Part shown: piece by piece, positions 21,271 through 32,439 of the stretch | Numbering within the stretch: the stretch's first letter is position 1 | How the letters are laid out: each line of letters opens with the position of its first letter | NCBI GenBank assembly: GCA_003550325.1 | Contig: QKWP01000054.1 | Location: 539,523 to 603,522, forward strand | From: Gigaspora rosea | Taxonomy: Eukaryota > Glomeromycota > Glomeromycetes > Diversisporales > Gigasporaceae | Reading direction: 5' to 3' | DNA length: 64,000 nt | Position numbers and translations under genes: made by a program | The notes under the pieces: model-generated | What the model saw: only the letters and a program-made list of their open reading frames with translations | Told to the model about the DNA's origin: nothing | The model's database searches: none

Positions 21271-22467
21271 TCTTTTATTAGTGATACTAATATGTAGACC
21301 CTATTATTAATCAATTGCCATCCCGTAAATGCAAAAGTTAATAATGAAATATTTTCTGTTCCGGTATGTCCCTGTAATGTCTAATTTGAATACTTTATTA
21401 AACTAGGAATAAACCTTACGGCCCGCTTTTGAGATATCATATTACTGTGATGCGTATATTGGAAATACAGCCTCCAATAGCATATTTTGATTTTGCGGAA
21501 AAGTTTGACGTAAATGTTCATGTTATATATATTGTATATAGAATTTTATAACGATATATTATATATATATAGTTATTAAATAATATTTGTACGTATGTAC
21601 CCTTAACGCTGTTTCCTACATTTGTACGTTCGTCTTGATTTGTATTCTTCTCTAACTGGCGTTTACGATGAGTTTGTCTCTTTTATGACTCGCTTTTTCT
21701 ATATGCTAATTGCTGTTCCTGAGCCATCGAACTTTTTTTGTCTTCTATTTTCATTTTTTATTGCGATCTGCTCAGGTGTTTAAGTTCACTTTTGCATTTT
21801 AAAATTTATCAAATTGAAAGAATTTACAATACGATTAACCACTATAAAATTCTTCAAATGTAATATTCCGTATTTTATGATAAGCTTTATACAGTAATAA
21901 GCTTTTTACATAATTAACTATCGATTTTTTTTTTTTTTTTTTTTTTTACATACAATATCGTAATTTAATAATAATAAAATAAATATAAGCTTTAAAAGCC
22001 CGTTATCTTATTTTGGACTAAGAACTTGGTATCCAGATATTTAACCTGGTTTAGGTTTAATTTTTGGATACAAACAACTTATAATCTGGATCAGTTGAAC
22101 CGGGAACTGGACATTTTCGAAAATTTCGCAGTGTAAGACTTGAAAAGCTTCCACCTCGCTTCCCTCAGCTCCAGCCAATAAAAATTAAGATATCTGAAGA
22201 TAATATAATAAAATAGAATAAAATAGATGTCGTTAGGAGTTATAACCTTTCGAGTAAAAAAATTAATCGGGTACGACCACTATGCAATTTTATCATTATA
22301 AATTTACAAAATTAATAAGCTTAATAACAATATATATTTATAAATTTACTAAAACTACAAATGGTATTCAACACCAAAAGTTGTATGAATCCTTTTAAAA
22401 CCATATTATACGTACAGTACAAACAAAATTTTAACTTTTTGATATCAACCTTAAATTTTAGTATATA
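21271..22467. other. Gap with possible relic of a basic protein
   Basis: On the minus strand, 21640-21790 reads TPEQIAIKNENRRQKKF and further basic residues interrupted by stops. It may belong to the helicase relic, but this is speculative. 21925-21948 is a poly(T) run. 22015-22140 has ATCCAGATATTTAACC-type words. No intact gene. Confidence 0.3.
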
Positions 22468-22664
22468 CAAGTTACTCTCGTTATAGTGAACTCTCGATAT
22501 AGTGAAGACTAATTAAAATCTCGATATAGTGAAGTTGGACCCAAAGCCAGTCTATATAAAATTCTCTCGATATAGTGAATTTACTAATAAACTCTCGATA
22601 TAGTGAATTTTTTAAAAATTTTTATTAATGGAACCGACCACTTCACTATAACGAGTTTGACTTG
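22468..22664. mobile_element. pogo-like MITE with repeated CTCGATATAGTGAA word
   Basis: It starts CAAGTTACTCTCGTTATAGT and ends ACTATAACGAGTTTGACTTG, with TA on both sides (22466-22467 and 22665-22666). This fits the TA target duplication and CARTYAAACTC-type ends of Tc1/mariner-pogo elements. The word CTCGATATAGTGAA occurs four more times inside. 197 bp, non-coding. Confidence 0.75.
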
Positions 22665-23158
22665 TAGTAAAAATTATATATAGTGCTAATCATTACGAAA
22701 ATTAAGTATTAATCCGATGTATATAATGCGGTAACTTTCAATAAGAAAAGTCAATAGAATAATAATAACAGTAAATGACGCAATTTATAATATATAAGTC
22801 GCAGTATGTTACGATAAAAAAAATAAGGTTAAAATTCGTGTACACGTGACATATGCATCACATATCAGATTGAATCACAATGAATACGTAATCGGACGAT
22901 GTGATCCGTATCCTGTTTAAAAAAGTGCATGTACTCCGAAACAACGGATTTTCTTTTTAAGTTATATAGATTCATGTTAACATTATACGTAATAAAATAG
23001 AAATAGTAATGTCTTTGTTTTATAAAAAAAATTTTTAATGATTGGAAAAAATATATATATAAGTCACGTTTATCGAAAATTTGTATAAAAAAAAAAATTC
23101 AAAATATAAAAATAAAATAAAATAAAAAAAAAAAAATAAAAAAAAAAAATAAAAATAA
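22665..23158. other. Upstream region of the F-box gene
   Basis: AT-rich, ending in a poly(A/T) stretch directly before the ATG at 23159. No defined promoter motif can be claimed. Confidence 0.3.
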
Positions 23159-23888
23159 ATGGAAACAATTCCAAATGAACTCTTGATCCAAATTTTAAGG
23201 CATGTCCTTCGAGTTACTAGGTAACTAGTGATTTCTGAAAAGTACATTTAAACGAATCAATCTCTTTTAAGAAAAATTTTTTTTAATTCTTTTTATTTTT
23301 TTATTTTTATTTTTTTTTACATTTTCGAAATTCGATCTTTTTCTTTAATCAAAGTTTTAAGAGATTGATACAACTTCGAAGAACTTGTAAAGAATGGAAT
23401 AATCTAATTCCAGCGGCTTGTAAAGATGAAGTCTGTGAATTTTATAAGAAATGGAAATTTCGTCGGGACAAAGTCAGTCAAGTTCCTAATTCCTTAAAAT
23501 ATATACTTAAAAAAAAATGTAGTCTTTCTAAAATATTTACCAAAATCAATTTTTTTTTTTCATAATTTAATACTAAACCTCGAAGCAAGATCCACTATAT
23601 GAAGATTTACTTCCTTGTAAAAGCTACGATTACTTCAAATTTAAATTTAGAGATGAAACATATTTAGTTCCAAATGACAATGATATTGAAAGATTTAGAT
23701 CAGATGCATTTATTAAACAAAAAATTTATGTTGATGGGAGTTATTGGTCATTATTTACAAAATGGCATAATAAACCATCTTCATATTGTTTATATGAAGA
23801 AGTTGTAGAATTAAAGAAAATTAAATATCTTTTATCTCCGGCTTGCATTATTTTTGAAGATATAGATGAATTAAAAAAAAGCAAGTAA
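23159..23888 (+). CDS. Small F-box protein, three exons
   Basis: Proposed exons are 23159-23220, 23364-23518 and 23590-23888. Introns are GTAACT..AAGAG (143 bp) and GTAGTC..GCAAG (71 bp). Phases agree and the total is 516 nt (171 residues plus TAA). The N-terminus is an F-box: IPNELLIQILRHV, then RLIQLRRTCKEWNNLIPAACK, split by intron 1 exactly where the helices join. F-box proteins connect substrates to the SKP1-cullin ubiquitin ligase. The C-terminal ~100 residues (DGSYWSLFTKWHNKPSSY, LSPACIIFEDIDEL) are unassigned, and there are no leucine-rich repeats. The gene converges on the M28 peptidase gene with a 688-bp interval. Intron 2 rests on phase and consensus only; without it the frame stops at 23565. 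Confidence 0.7.
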
Positions 23889-24576
23889 TATAAAAGATAA
23901 TAACTTAGATGATGTTATTAGATTATATAGATATGAATTTTTTAGTGTTAGATTGTATTGATGTTTAGATCGTATTGTATATTATATTATGTATTTTTGA
24001 GTTTTTTTTTTATAATATTGTATAATATGGTATTTGATAGTGATGTATTTTTATATTGTGTAATTTTTCGAGCTCAAAGCTATTTTTTTTTTGATAAATT
24101 AATAATAATAATTACATCTTTACTATTACAGTAAGAACAACATACGATTATTAAATATATTCGTAAGTCACTTTATTTATCATCATTATTGATTAAATAT
24201 TTAAGGTTATAAAAAATTAAAACCAAAGTTTTTTTTTTGGAAAAAATAAGGAGTGCAATTAATTCAAATCCATCAAATCCATTATGCAACTATACTTTCA
24301 ATCTCCACATAATTATTCATCCTAAAAAAAACTTAAATTGATTTAAAAACTCAAACCAAAATTTATATAAACAAAATTTACAAAAAAAAAATAAAATAAA
24401 ATAAAATAAAATAAAAAAATAAAAGTAAATACATATACATGCATATACATATCTTATATATGCACGTAAATTATGTTACAGATACTAAAATACCATCACG
24501 AAAACCTCACCCATAAGAAATGACATCATAATAGTTTTTGATCCAAGTTTATTCAAATTATGAAGCTTAAATATCT
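23889..24576. other. Convergent intergenic region
   Basis: It lies between the stop of the F-box gene and the stop of the M28 gene. It contains (AAAAT)n near 24385-24420 and T-rich stretches. No gene. Confidence 0.4.
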
Positions 24577-25913
24577 CTACTCTTCATATAAATAATTTCT
24601 CAAATTTTTCATAGTTCCAAAATTAACGATTGCTTCCAAAGCAGTCTTTGATGTCTATTATCCAAACAATGAACATATAAAGGATGAATAAATGTACATA
24701 ATAAATCAAACAAAAGCAGGACATGACCATGATAGGTTGAGAAAAGGTAATAAAGATCATTGGCAGAATATAAAATGGACAATATTAAATGCCACAGAAA
24801 AAAAATTTTTCGTCAATATATATATAAGTCATAATATATATATTTTGTTTTTTTTTCAACCTATATATTGCAGATAAAAAAAAAAAAAAAACATACTATT
24901 CTAATAGCATCTTCGCTAACATTATCCAAAATATCACATGCCTGATGATAACAAGGATCTAAAGGAGCATTAGCAATTCCACCAAATGCTTGTTGAGCAT
25001 TTATGCTTTTTATTTCACTTGATCCAGTATAAAGACCACCTTTATTAAAAAAAACATTAAAGTTAAAATAAAATTAATAAAATTCTTTATCGTATAAAAC
25101 AAATAAATTAATTTACCCTTTCAAGATAAACAAGACATACCTGATGGAATACCGTTTTGAACGAACGGTAAAAAGTCACTACCACTCAACATTTCAGAAA
25201 TATCATAAGGTACTCGTAAATTGTCAAATACACTTTCTAACGTTTGTTGAATTTTTATTGACCCGTACCTTACGTCTGGTGGTGCATCCGAACCTTGCAG
25301 AACCTATATTAAAAACATAATCATAGAATTTACATATAACGTTAATAATACACAAATGAAAAAAAAAATCTTTAATGAAATAGATTTTTCTCACGAATGG
25401 TATATAATTCGGACTTCCTAACATATCAAAATTCAAATACATTGCAATATCTTTTTTCTCTTTACTTTTAATCAGTTCTCTAACAAAATGTCTTGATCCC
25501 CCTAATCCAATTTCCTCAGCTCCCCACCAAGCAAATACTAATCTATTCTTTGGTTTATATAATTGTTTTTCCAATGTTAAAAGAATCTGTAACAAAGTTG
25601 CAGATCCTGAAGCATTATCAACCATACCAGAACCGGCAGGAACAGAATCCAAATGGGCACCTAAAACTATTGTATTTTTTTTATTACCGTAATTATTTAA
25701 ATAACATATAACATTAAATGTTTCGGTGACAAAAACTTTTGTGTAAGTAGTGATATTAATAGAGGATGATATTTTAAGTATTCGACCAAGTGAATTGGAA
25801 GCTGCGAGAACGGGTATATTCATTAAAGGATCTAAAGATTTAAACAAATAAAAAGACATTGAAAAAATATTTTTTTTACAAATATACAACTATACAACTA
25901 TATAAATTATTAT

Positions 25914-25955
<42 letters not shown>

Positions 25956-27053
25956 TACCTCCTTCTTTCCATTCAGGAATTCTCACTCGAACATAAGAAA
26001 GTTTTGTTTGATCTGGTGAATTATAAAAAACAACGGCAGACGCTTTATTCTGTGAAACCAATAAAACTTTTAGCCTTTAGATAACACACATTTAATAATT
26101 GGAAATAACGAAAAAAAAACTAAACGAGAAATAAACAAATACTTGTTCAGCTTTATATGCAGCGTCCCAAACACTGAAATTTCCAAATTGAATTAGAACA
26201 ACTTTTCCTTGAACATTCCATTCAGTCTTATTTTCAAGAGGATCTTGTATTTCAACAACTTTTTGAGAAATTAAACTTGCTGCTTGACCACCATCTCGCA
26301 TACCTATTTCAAATATATGAAAAATAAAAAACAAGAAACCTTTATAAGAATCGGTACAAAGTAAATTCTACAAAATTTTAACAAAAAAATGTTAAGATGG
26401 AAATTACTCACTCCAAAAATCAATACCCCCTTGAAACGCAACTATTTCATCAGGGCTACCAAAAGAAACGTTCAACTCTGCCTCTTTTTCCTTTTCCCAA
26501 ATAGGTGCTTTAAAATATTGCAATTTAACATCACAATTTGTTTTGTTAATTAAATTACTAATAATATATTCAGCTGATGCATTATATCCATCAGTTATTG
26601 AACGAGAGTTTCTAGTTGAATTTTTTGCAATTTCATTTAATGCTTTTAAATGGGAAAATATTTTTGGTGATAGATCTGTAGGCCAAGGTTCAACCTCGTA
26701 AGCTTTTATTTAAACCAATTTTGAAAAAAAAAGTTAAAAAAAAAATTATTATTATAATCAAATTTTAATAGAATAGACGGACGAAATTAGCTTACGAGTA
26801 TTATGCGGTACGAATATGACAAATAAGGCAAATGCAATAACTAATAGAAGAATTGCAATGAGTCCAAATGGAAATCTCCTAGGACGACTCTCACTTTCAC
26901 CCATATCCAGCGGTTCTTAAATATAAAATCCATCATAATCAAAAAAAAAAAAAAAATAACATAATTGAACAAATATACTGAGAAGGATGCAAAATTACCA
27001 ATAATATCATCATTCCTAACATTCCTAAGCAAAGGAGATTGTTCAGTAGCCAT
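24577..27053 (-). CDS. M28 family metallopeptidase with PA domain, N-terminal membrane anchor (aminopeptidase Y-like)
   Basis: Nine exons on the minus strand: 27053-26999, 26915-26796, 26702-26412, 26303-26143, 26049-25959, 25831-25395, 25303-25141, 25039-24897 and 24654-24577. Every intron is GT..AG, phases match at all eight joins, and the sum is 1539 nt (512 residues plus TAG). Residues 36-54 form one hydrophobic segment after a basic SRPRRFPFG, so it is probably a type II membrane protein with a luminal or outside catalytic part. A PA-like segment (NKASAVVFYNSPDQ) is at 210-223. The M28 zinc site is complete: H299 (GAHLDSV), D311 (VDNASG), E345/E346 (WGAEEIG), D375 (NFDML) and H471 (DPCYHQACD). 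By family it removes N-terminal amino acids or cleaves small peptides. Best comparison is vacuolar aminopeptidase Y; the exact substrate is unknown. This is the best-supported cellular gene here. Confidence 0.9.
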
Positions 27054-28735
27054 TTTTTTTGTAAAGCAAAGAAATATCAAATATGAAATCAAATATGAAA
27101 ATCCATTTAAAGAATTTATAAATTTTAAATTTTTTTAAATTTTGTAATTATTAAAGTACATAATTAAGTGTTACAATGATCGTGAATTTTAAAAAAAAAC
27201 TTTATGTGATGTGAAGATCCGAAAATCCTGAATTTAAACCCGTGATAGAAAAAACGTGGGGAAATAGTTTTCTCGATTTACGTAAACATATCGATATGCA
27301 GATATGTCAAAGCCTCGTTCCAAATTAATTAAGAAAAAAGAATCAAGTGTTTGATAACATGATTTTGTACTAATATACATGATTGTAATACAATGATTAC
27401 AAATTTAACACAAATTTGTTCTAAACTCTATTTTTTTTTTTTTTTTACGATCAACTTGAGTTTTTGAAAGTTTTTGAACACCAATTATCATCAATATTCA
27501 CTCATTTTGTTTCAATTTTATTCATCTTAAAGTTAATTTACGTAATTATACATATCATATCAGATATTTTCTAAATTCGTTTGATAAAAGCTCAAAGAAT
27601 TTTAAAGTTATTCGATTTTTGGTGTTACTTTATCAAGTCATATAAATAAATGATATTACATAATGATAAATTAATACTTATTAGGGTAAAAGTTATATAA
27701 TAATAATGTACTTACGTATTAAATGATAATAGTGATTAAAGTAATAATTGTCCGTAGCATGGTACTAGCATGGTGGCGACATTTCATTCTGTCTTAATGA
27801 CTCAATATTTCTAATTGCCATTATCAGATATCAAATATTTGATTAAATTTCATTCTCACGTGATTTACACAACCTATTTTAAATTTATCTTGGTTATACC
27901 TCTTATCTGTTATATAAGTATTATTATACGATTCGTTCCAAAAGTATTTATAAATTTTTGTAGGCGCAAATTTGGCGTAAGATCCTGAAAATCGTATGAA
28001 GATTATTGAAAATTCGTATTACAATTTATTGGTGCACATGATTAAACACATTTTAGTGATATAGATTTAAAACTGATTTAAAACTCGGTCCTATTTAATA
28101 AACCTCTTGAAATAATATAAATTTATATAATTAATATTTATTTATATAAATGATAAGATAGACTCAATATCTATATTATTATTTTTTTCTTAACCACTTA
28201 TATAAATTACAATATACCTTATAAGTTTGCTTTTTAATAAAATATAAAAATAAATTATTTTGAAACTTTTTACACTATTGCAAAAAAAAGCAATTATTGT
28301 ATTATTATTGAAAAAAAATTTACAAATTACTAGTATCTAATGTTCTATAAAAAGTTTATTTAGTAGAAATATAGTAATACTAATAATCATTACTAAGTAT
28401 AGATTATTGGTACAAAATATATTAATATAACTAGGAACCGGAAAACCGGTATAATTCTGGAGCATAAATACTGATGAAAGACTAGACTCAGCCCTGAAAA
28501 ATCTGGTTATCATTATGTCACCGATTAATTTTTTTAGGAGCGTTTATAGACGGAAAATGCCGAAACTACGTTTTTGATATTTCCATTACTGTATAAATGC
28601 ATCAAAAATCACAATTTCAGTACCAAAAGCGCATAAAATTCACTTCGCTCCGAAAAACAAGTTAAAACGATTTAATTTAATTGATATAATTGATAATCCG
28701 TTTCCGAATGAGATAACCATATATGACCATATATA
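27054..28735. other. Intergenic region upstream of the M28 gene
   Basis: AT-rich. No protein-coding similarity, tandem repeat or foldback could be delimited. 28436-28460 contains GGAACCGGAAAACCGGTAT. Confidence 0.35.
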
Positions 28736-29750
28736 GAGGTCGGCTAAAGCGGAGCGAGTTTTGATTGTCTACATGCACGATGTCGATCACGTGAATGATT
28801 ATCGATTTTGCATATCGATCATGTGCATGAATATGACCAATCACATTTCGCTAAAAACTTAATACCATTCGCTAAAAACTTAATAATTTTCATAATCTTT
28901 TCATTAAAAACGATAAAAAAAAAAAAACTTGATCCGATAATTTTTTTATATCGAAAAATAAATCAAATACGATTTTTATTTTTATTACTTTGTTAAATTA
29001 GATTTGTAATTCCATGACAATAACAATATCCAACCTGAAACGTTCCACTAGCGTCACCAATCTCTGCAGATTTTTGATAATAAATAAATGCCTTACGTTC
29101 ATCCTTTTCAACTCCAATTCCTTCATCATAACAATATCCAACCTGAAATGTTCCACTAGCGTCACCCATCTCTGCAGATTTTTGATAATAAATGAATGCC
29201 TTATGTTCATCCTTTTCAACTCCAATTTCTTCTTCATGACAGACAACAACGAAATATACTCCATAAGATTCATTCATTTTTGCAGATTTTTGGTAATAAT
29301 TGAATGCTTTGTGTTCATTCTTTCGAACCCATTTACCATAACGATAGCAACTCGCAAGAATGATTTGAATCGTAGGATTGGTTTGATCATCTAAGCAAAA
29401 ATCGATAATATTTACTGGATTTTGCTGTTTTTTTTATTAGAAATTGTTCTAATGTTTCAAGAATAGATTTAGAATTTTTGCCTTTCAATTTTTTTTCATT
29501 ATAGAGATTACACATGTCTTAACCCCCAAGTAACCTGTAAGTTCTCGGAGTCTACCCAGATTTCATTTAGAAAACTTCTTTTAAATTGTTATCTTTTAAA
29601 TACAACTGGGTAATATTGTTGGTTATTTGAGAAATATCTGATGAACTGTTGATTTTTTCGAATATTATTATTGTAATTTGACATTTTGACGCAAGAAAAG
29701 AATAGAGTTTGAAATGTAAGTTATGTATTACATTGCGCAATGTACTGTAT
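28736..29750. repeat. Left ~1-kb inverted arm of the Mutator-like element
   Basis: Reverse complement of 32440-33470. It runs inward to the TTGCGCAATGTACTGTA words near 29735-29750. It contains a broken Sel1-repeat frame. Confidence 0.9.
28993..29516 (-). pseudogene. Sel1-repeat protein copy in left arm, frameshifted
   Basis: Same product as 32685-33206 read from the opposite arm. A one-base change in the A-run before the QNPVN segment (about 29427) shifts the frame, leaving only the last 94 codons open from MNESYG. That part keeps two full Sel1 units (YYQKSAEMGDASGTFQVGY and YYQKSAEIGDASGTFQVGY). The right-arm copy is intact, so the arms have diverged under relaxed constraint on this side. 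Confidence 0.85.
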
Positions 29751-29852
29751 GTACGTACAATTTATATTCTTTAAAAGCTACATAATACATATATTTATTA
29801 TTTTCGATTCCAATCTATATCATAAAAAAAAAAAAAACTAGCATGCTACTAA

Positions 29853-30110
29853 GCTAAATTTCCAAAAAGTTTAACAGGAAAAAAATATTTTCTTTTACAA
29901 GAAATCGCCTATATTTTCCATGGTCCTTTTGGTTCTAACTTAAAAAAAGAAGAATGCGTAGGTACCGGACTCTACAAAGTTTACCAACATGAACACACCA
30001 TTAACAATGATTTTTCCCGAGGAAGCCACTATATTACTGAGGAAAAATTTCAACAATTAAAGAAATACAAACTTGAACCTAGTGATATGATTATAAGTTT
30101 TACGGATTAA
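29853..30110 (+). pseudogene. Fragment of a type I restriction enzyme specificity subunit (HsdS-like target-recognition domain)
   Basis: 85 open codons between two TAA stops. The order of elements is that of the beginning of an HsdS target-recognition domain: FPKSLTGKKYFLLQEIA (resembling the conserved entry into a domain), then GPFGSNLKKEECV, GLYKVYQHEHTINNDFSRG, HYITEEKFQQLKKY and KLEPSDMIIS. The last resembles the xPGDxLIS strand before the usual SGTIGK, which is missing here. In bacteria HsdS gives sequence specificity to the methylase and nuclease complex. Only about half of one domain is left, with no ATG at the start, so no activity is expected. It sits inside a fungal transposon between the left arm and the transposase, which argues against simple bacterial contamination. 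Alternative: a chance or diverged eukaryotic sequence, judged unlikely given the ordered motifs. Confidence 0.75.
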
Positions 30111-30179
30111 AATTAATTGTTGAAAAACAGATTCATCGAACAGAATGGACTAAACCTTACCTAACAACCCTTTTTTTTT

Positions 30180-32007
30180 TTATACAGTATAAATCGAAAG
30201 AATCAGATTCAAAGAACCCTCCAGCCTAGCAACAAAAGCCTCTGCTTCCTCAGCACCACCTCTTTCTTCAACACTCCAATATTTCTCATGCATTTTTTCA
30301 GTTAGCTCATTCACGGCATGTCGTCTATTTTCTGTTTTTTTTTCTTCTTCACTTCGTCCTAATACCTCCACAGTTACTAATTCACGACGTTCGTACACTA
30401 CAAAGCCACTTTCTTCAAATGTTTCTTGAAACATTTTCCAGGCTTTAGCAGTTAATAATTGGTTAGTACCATAGGTGTGCTCGTGAAATATATGTTTGCA
30501 TGGCAAAAGATATCTAATACGAAACGTGCAGCAACAATTCAACGAAGTAAGCCCTAGCGCACCTTTACTCTTTGCTAATCTATCAGTTACTGCACAAGCC
30601 TCCTTTACAAGCATTAGTTGTATGGGGTAAGGGAATTTACAAATTTCTTCAACAATTTTGTCATCAATTCCATAAACTGATACTTTTTTTGAGCGAAAAT
30701 CAAAAGTGACAGCTTCGGCATTGATTTTTTTTTTAAAATTGAGAGCAACAACCTTATGAGCCGCACCAATCAGCCCATGCAAGTGAGACATTGTTCTTTT
30801 TAACTTACTGTGAAACGACTCCAATGCATTGGTGGATGTGACCTGAAGTAAGAGTGGGGAACGGCATCGTGCCCAAAGGGCACACTAGTGAGTATTTTTT
30901 AAATAGTTTCATTGAATGTAGTTTCGAATAGCAGGGACCGGACAAGTTTTAATAGCCTCCTGAATAAGTTGTTTATATCCTATTTTTGTGTTTTTATTCA
31001 TAGCCGCAACCATAGCTTTTCGAGTTCCATCTTTATAGATTCTTGAAATCCATGTATGCAACAAATGAACAATGCAAAATAAAATATCACACCTTTGTTC
31101 ACTTGCGTTACTACCGGGAAAGGCTTGCTTTATACTATTAACCTCGGTACTGCTTTGGTCAATTAAAATATGTCGGGGGGGTCCAATGCCGACATTTACT
31201 TCAGATTAATTGTAGTGCTTTTGCGATAGTTAAGCTATCCTCAGTACATACAAAGAAATGGAATCCGCTTTCCCAACATCCATAATCATCGCGAATGTAT
31301 AATGTGAAAAGCTTCCAGTCATGTTTATTCGTTTTATGGGTAGAGTCCATTAATGTAAGCCAGCCGTGGTGTTGAAGCTTTTCTATTTGTCTAGGATTCA
31401 TAAAAACTACACCTTCCATATGTTTTACCTTTTCTCCTTCTGATCTTTGAGAAACATGATAATATTCGGCATAATAACCTTGACCTTATAGGTACAACAA
31501 AGTCTCAGATATGTCCACCCTTAAGCTTGCATTACCTATCAAATAAACGTTCATAGGTCCTTGAATTTTATATTTAATATTCGACACCTCTTTTCGCCTT
31601 AAATATTCAATACTATCGTCTAATTCTAGTGCATTTTTCCCGTATTCTTTGACTGCGCTAGTAATTGCCGCGGATTTATAATTTTTAACTGCCTCATTTG
31701 TAACTAAAGTCTGAATAGTACTCGAACGCTTAAGCATATCTCTTTCGTCTAATGTATATGTGTAATCTGGTGAATCTTTGAATCGTTCAACCAGAACCAT
31801 TCTGGTGGAAGCGGACCATGTTACTTTAATTTTTGCTTCACAAGCACCAGCTGGTCGAACCTTAGTTTTTCTTCGCTTATCATCTGGAATACCTTCTTGA
31901 CGTGTACTCGAGTTTTGATGTTTCATCAAACAGCAAATATAAATTTTCCAATAATCACCATTTTGAAGTTTATTCGAACTAAATTGAGTCCATATATTTG
32001 TGACCAA
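30180..32007 (-). pseudogene. Mutator-like (MULE) transposase with SWIM zinc finger, broken
   Basis: Consecutive minus-strand segments give one transposase. An N-terminal DNA-binding region (31486-32007, with KVRPAGACEAKIKV) ends at an in-frame TAA (31486-31488). It continues in frame with GWLTLMDSTHKTNKHDWKLF (first catalytic Asp at 31345-31347) to a TGA at 31201. A frameshift leads to RHILIDQSSTEVN (second Asp), ILFCIVHLLHTWI and GYKQLIQEA. Two further in-frame stops precede ARCRSPLLLQVTSTNALESF (catalytic Glu near 30820). The SWIM finger is CTFRIRYLLPCKHIFH (about 30480-30530). Three stops and one frameshift make it inactive, though the DDE residues are all still there. It would have acted on the inverted arms around it. 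Confidence 0.9.
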
Positions 32008-32439
32008 AGGCTACAAGTTGTTATCGAACTCTTCATCCGGTACTTCAAAAGAATTCGTTACGTTAAAAAAAAGAGAGCGTATCTCATTAATAGTATTATT
32101 ACTATTATTTGAGGTGTTAAGTTCATTCTCTTTGTTTATAATTATTAAAAAAAAACTCCTTTCAAAAAAAAAAGGTAAGCAACCCGCTTTCGGCCCTTTT
32201 GTTATAAATTTTTTTTTTGCTTGTGTATTAAAAAACCCCGTTTCCTTTTGACTTGTTCTTTTGGTTATTTTTTACGATATGCGTATATATATTTTTTACT
32301 TTTGTTGTTAAAAAAAATATAAGAAAATAAGATAAAGTCCTTCAAAAAAAAAGGTAAAACCGATACTTGTTTTTTCAATAAAAAAAAAATGCATTACCTA
32401 CCAGTGATAAATAAAGATTTGCAGACTATTCACATGATC

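Noticed and set aside
29014..29394. 126-codon plus-strand frame opposite the Sel1 segment
   Set aside because: It is antisense to the Sel1 repeats and recurs (32805-33185) only because the arm is duplicated.
29853..30110. Bacterial contamination as explanation for the HsdS-like piece
   Set aside because: It is flanked within ~100 bp by the transposon arm and by the transposase, with the same AT-rich composition; contamination of the whole contig does not fit the intron-containing genes nearby. Read-level proof is still lacking.
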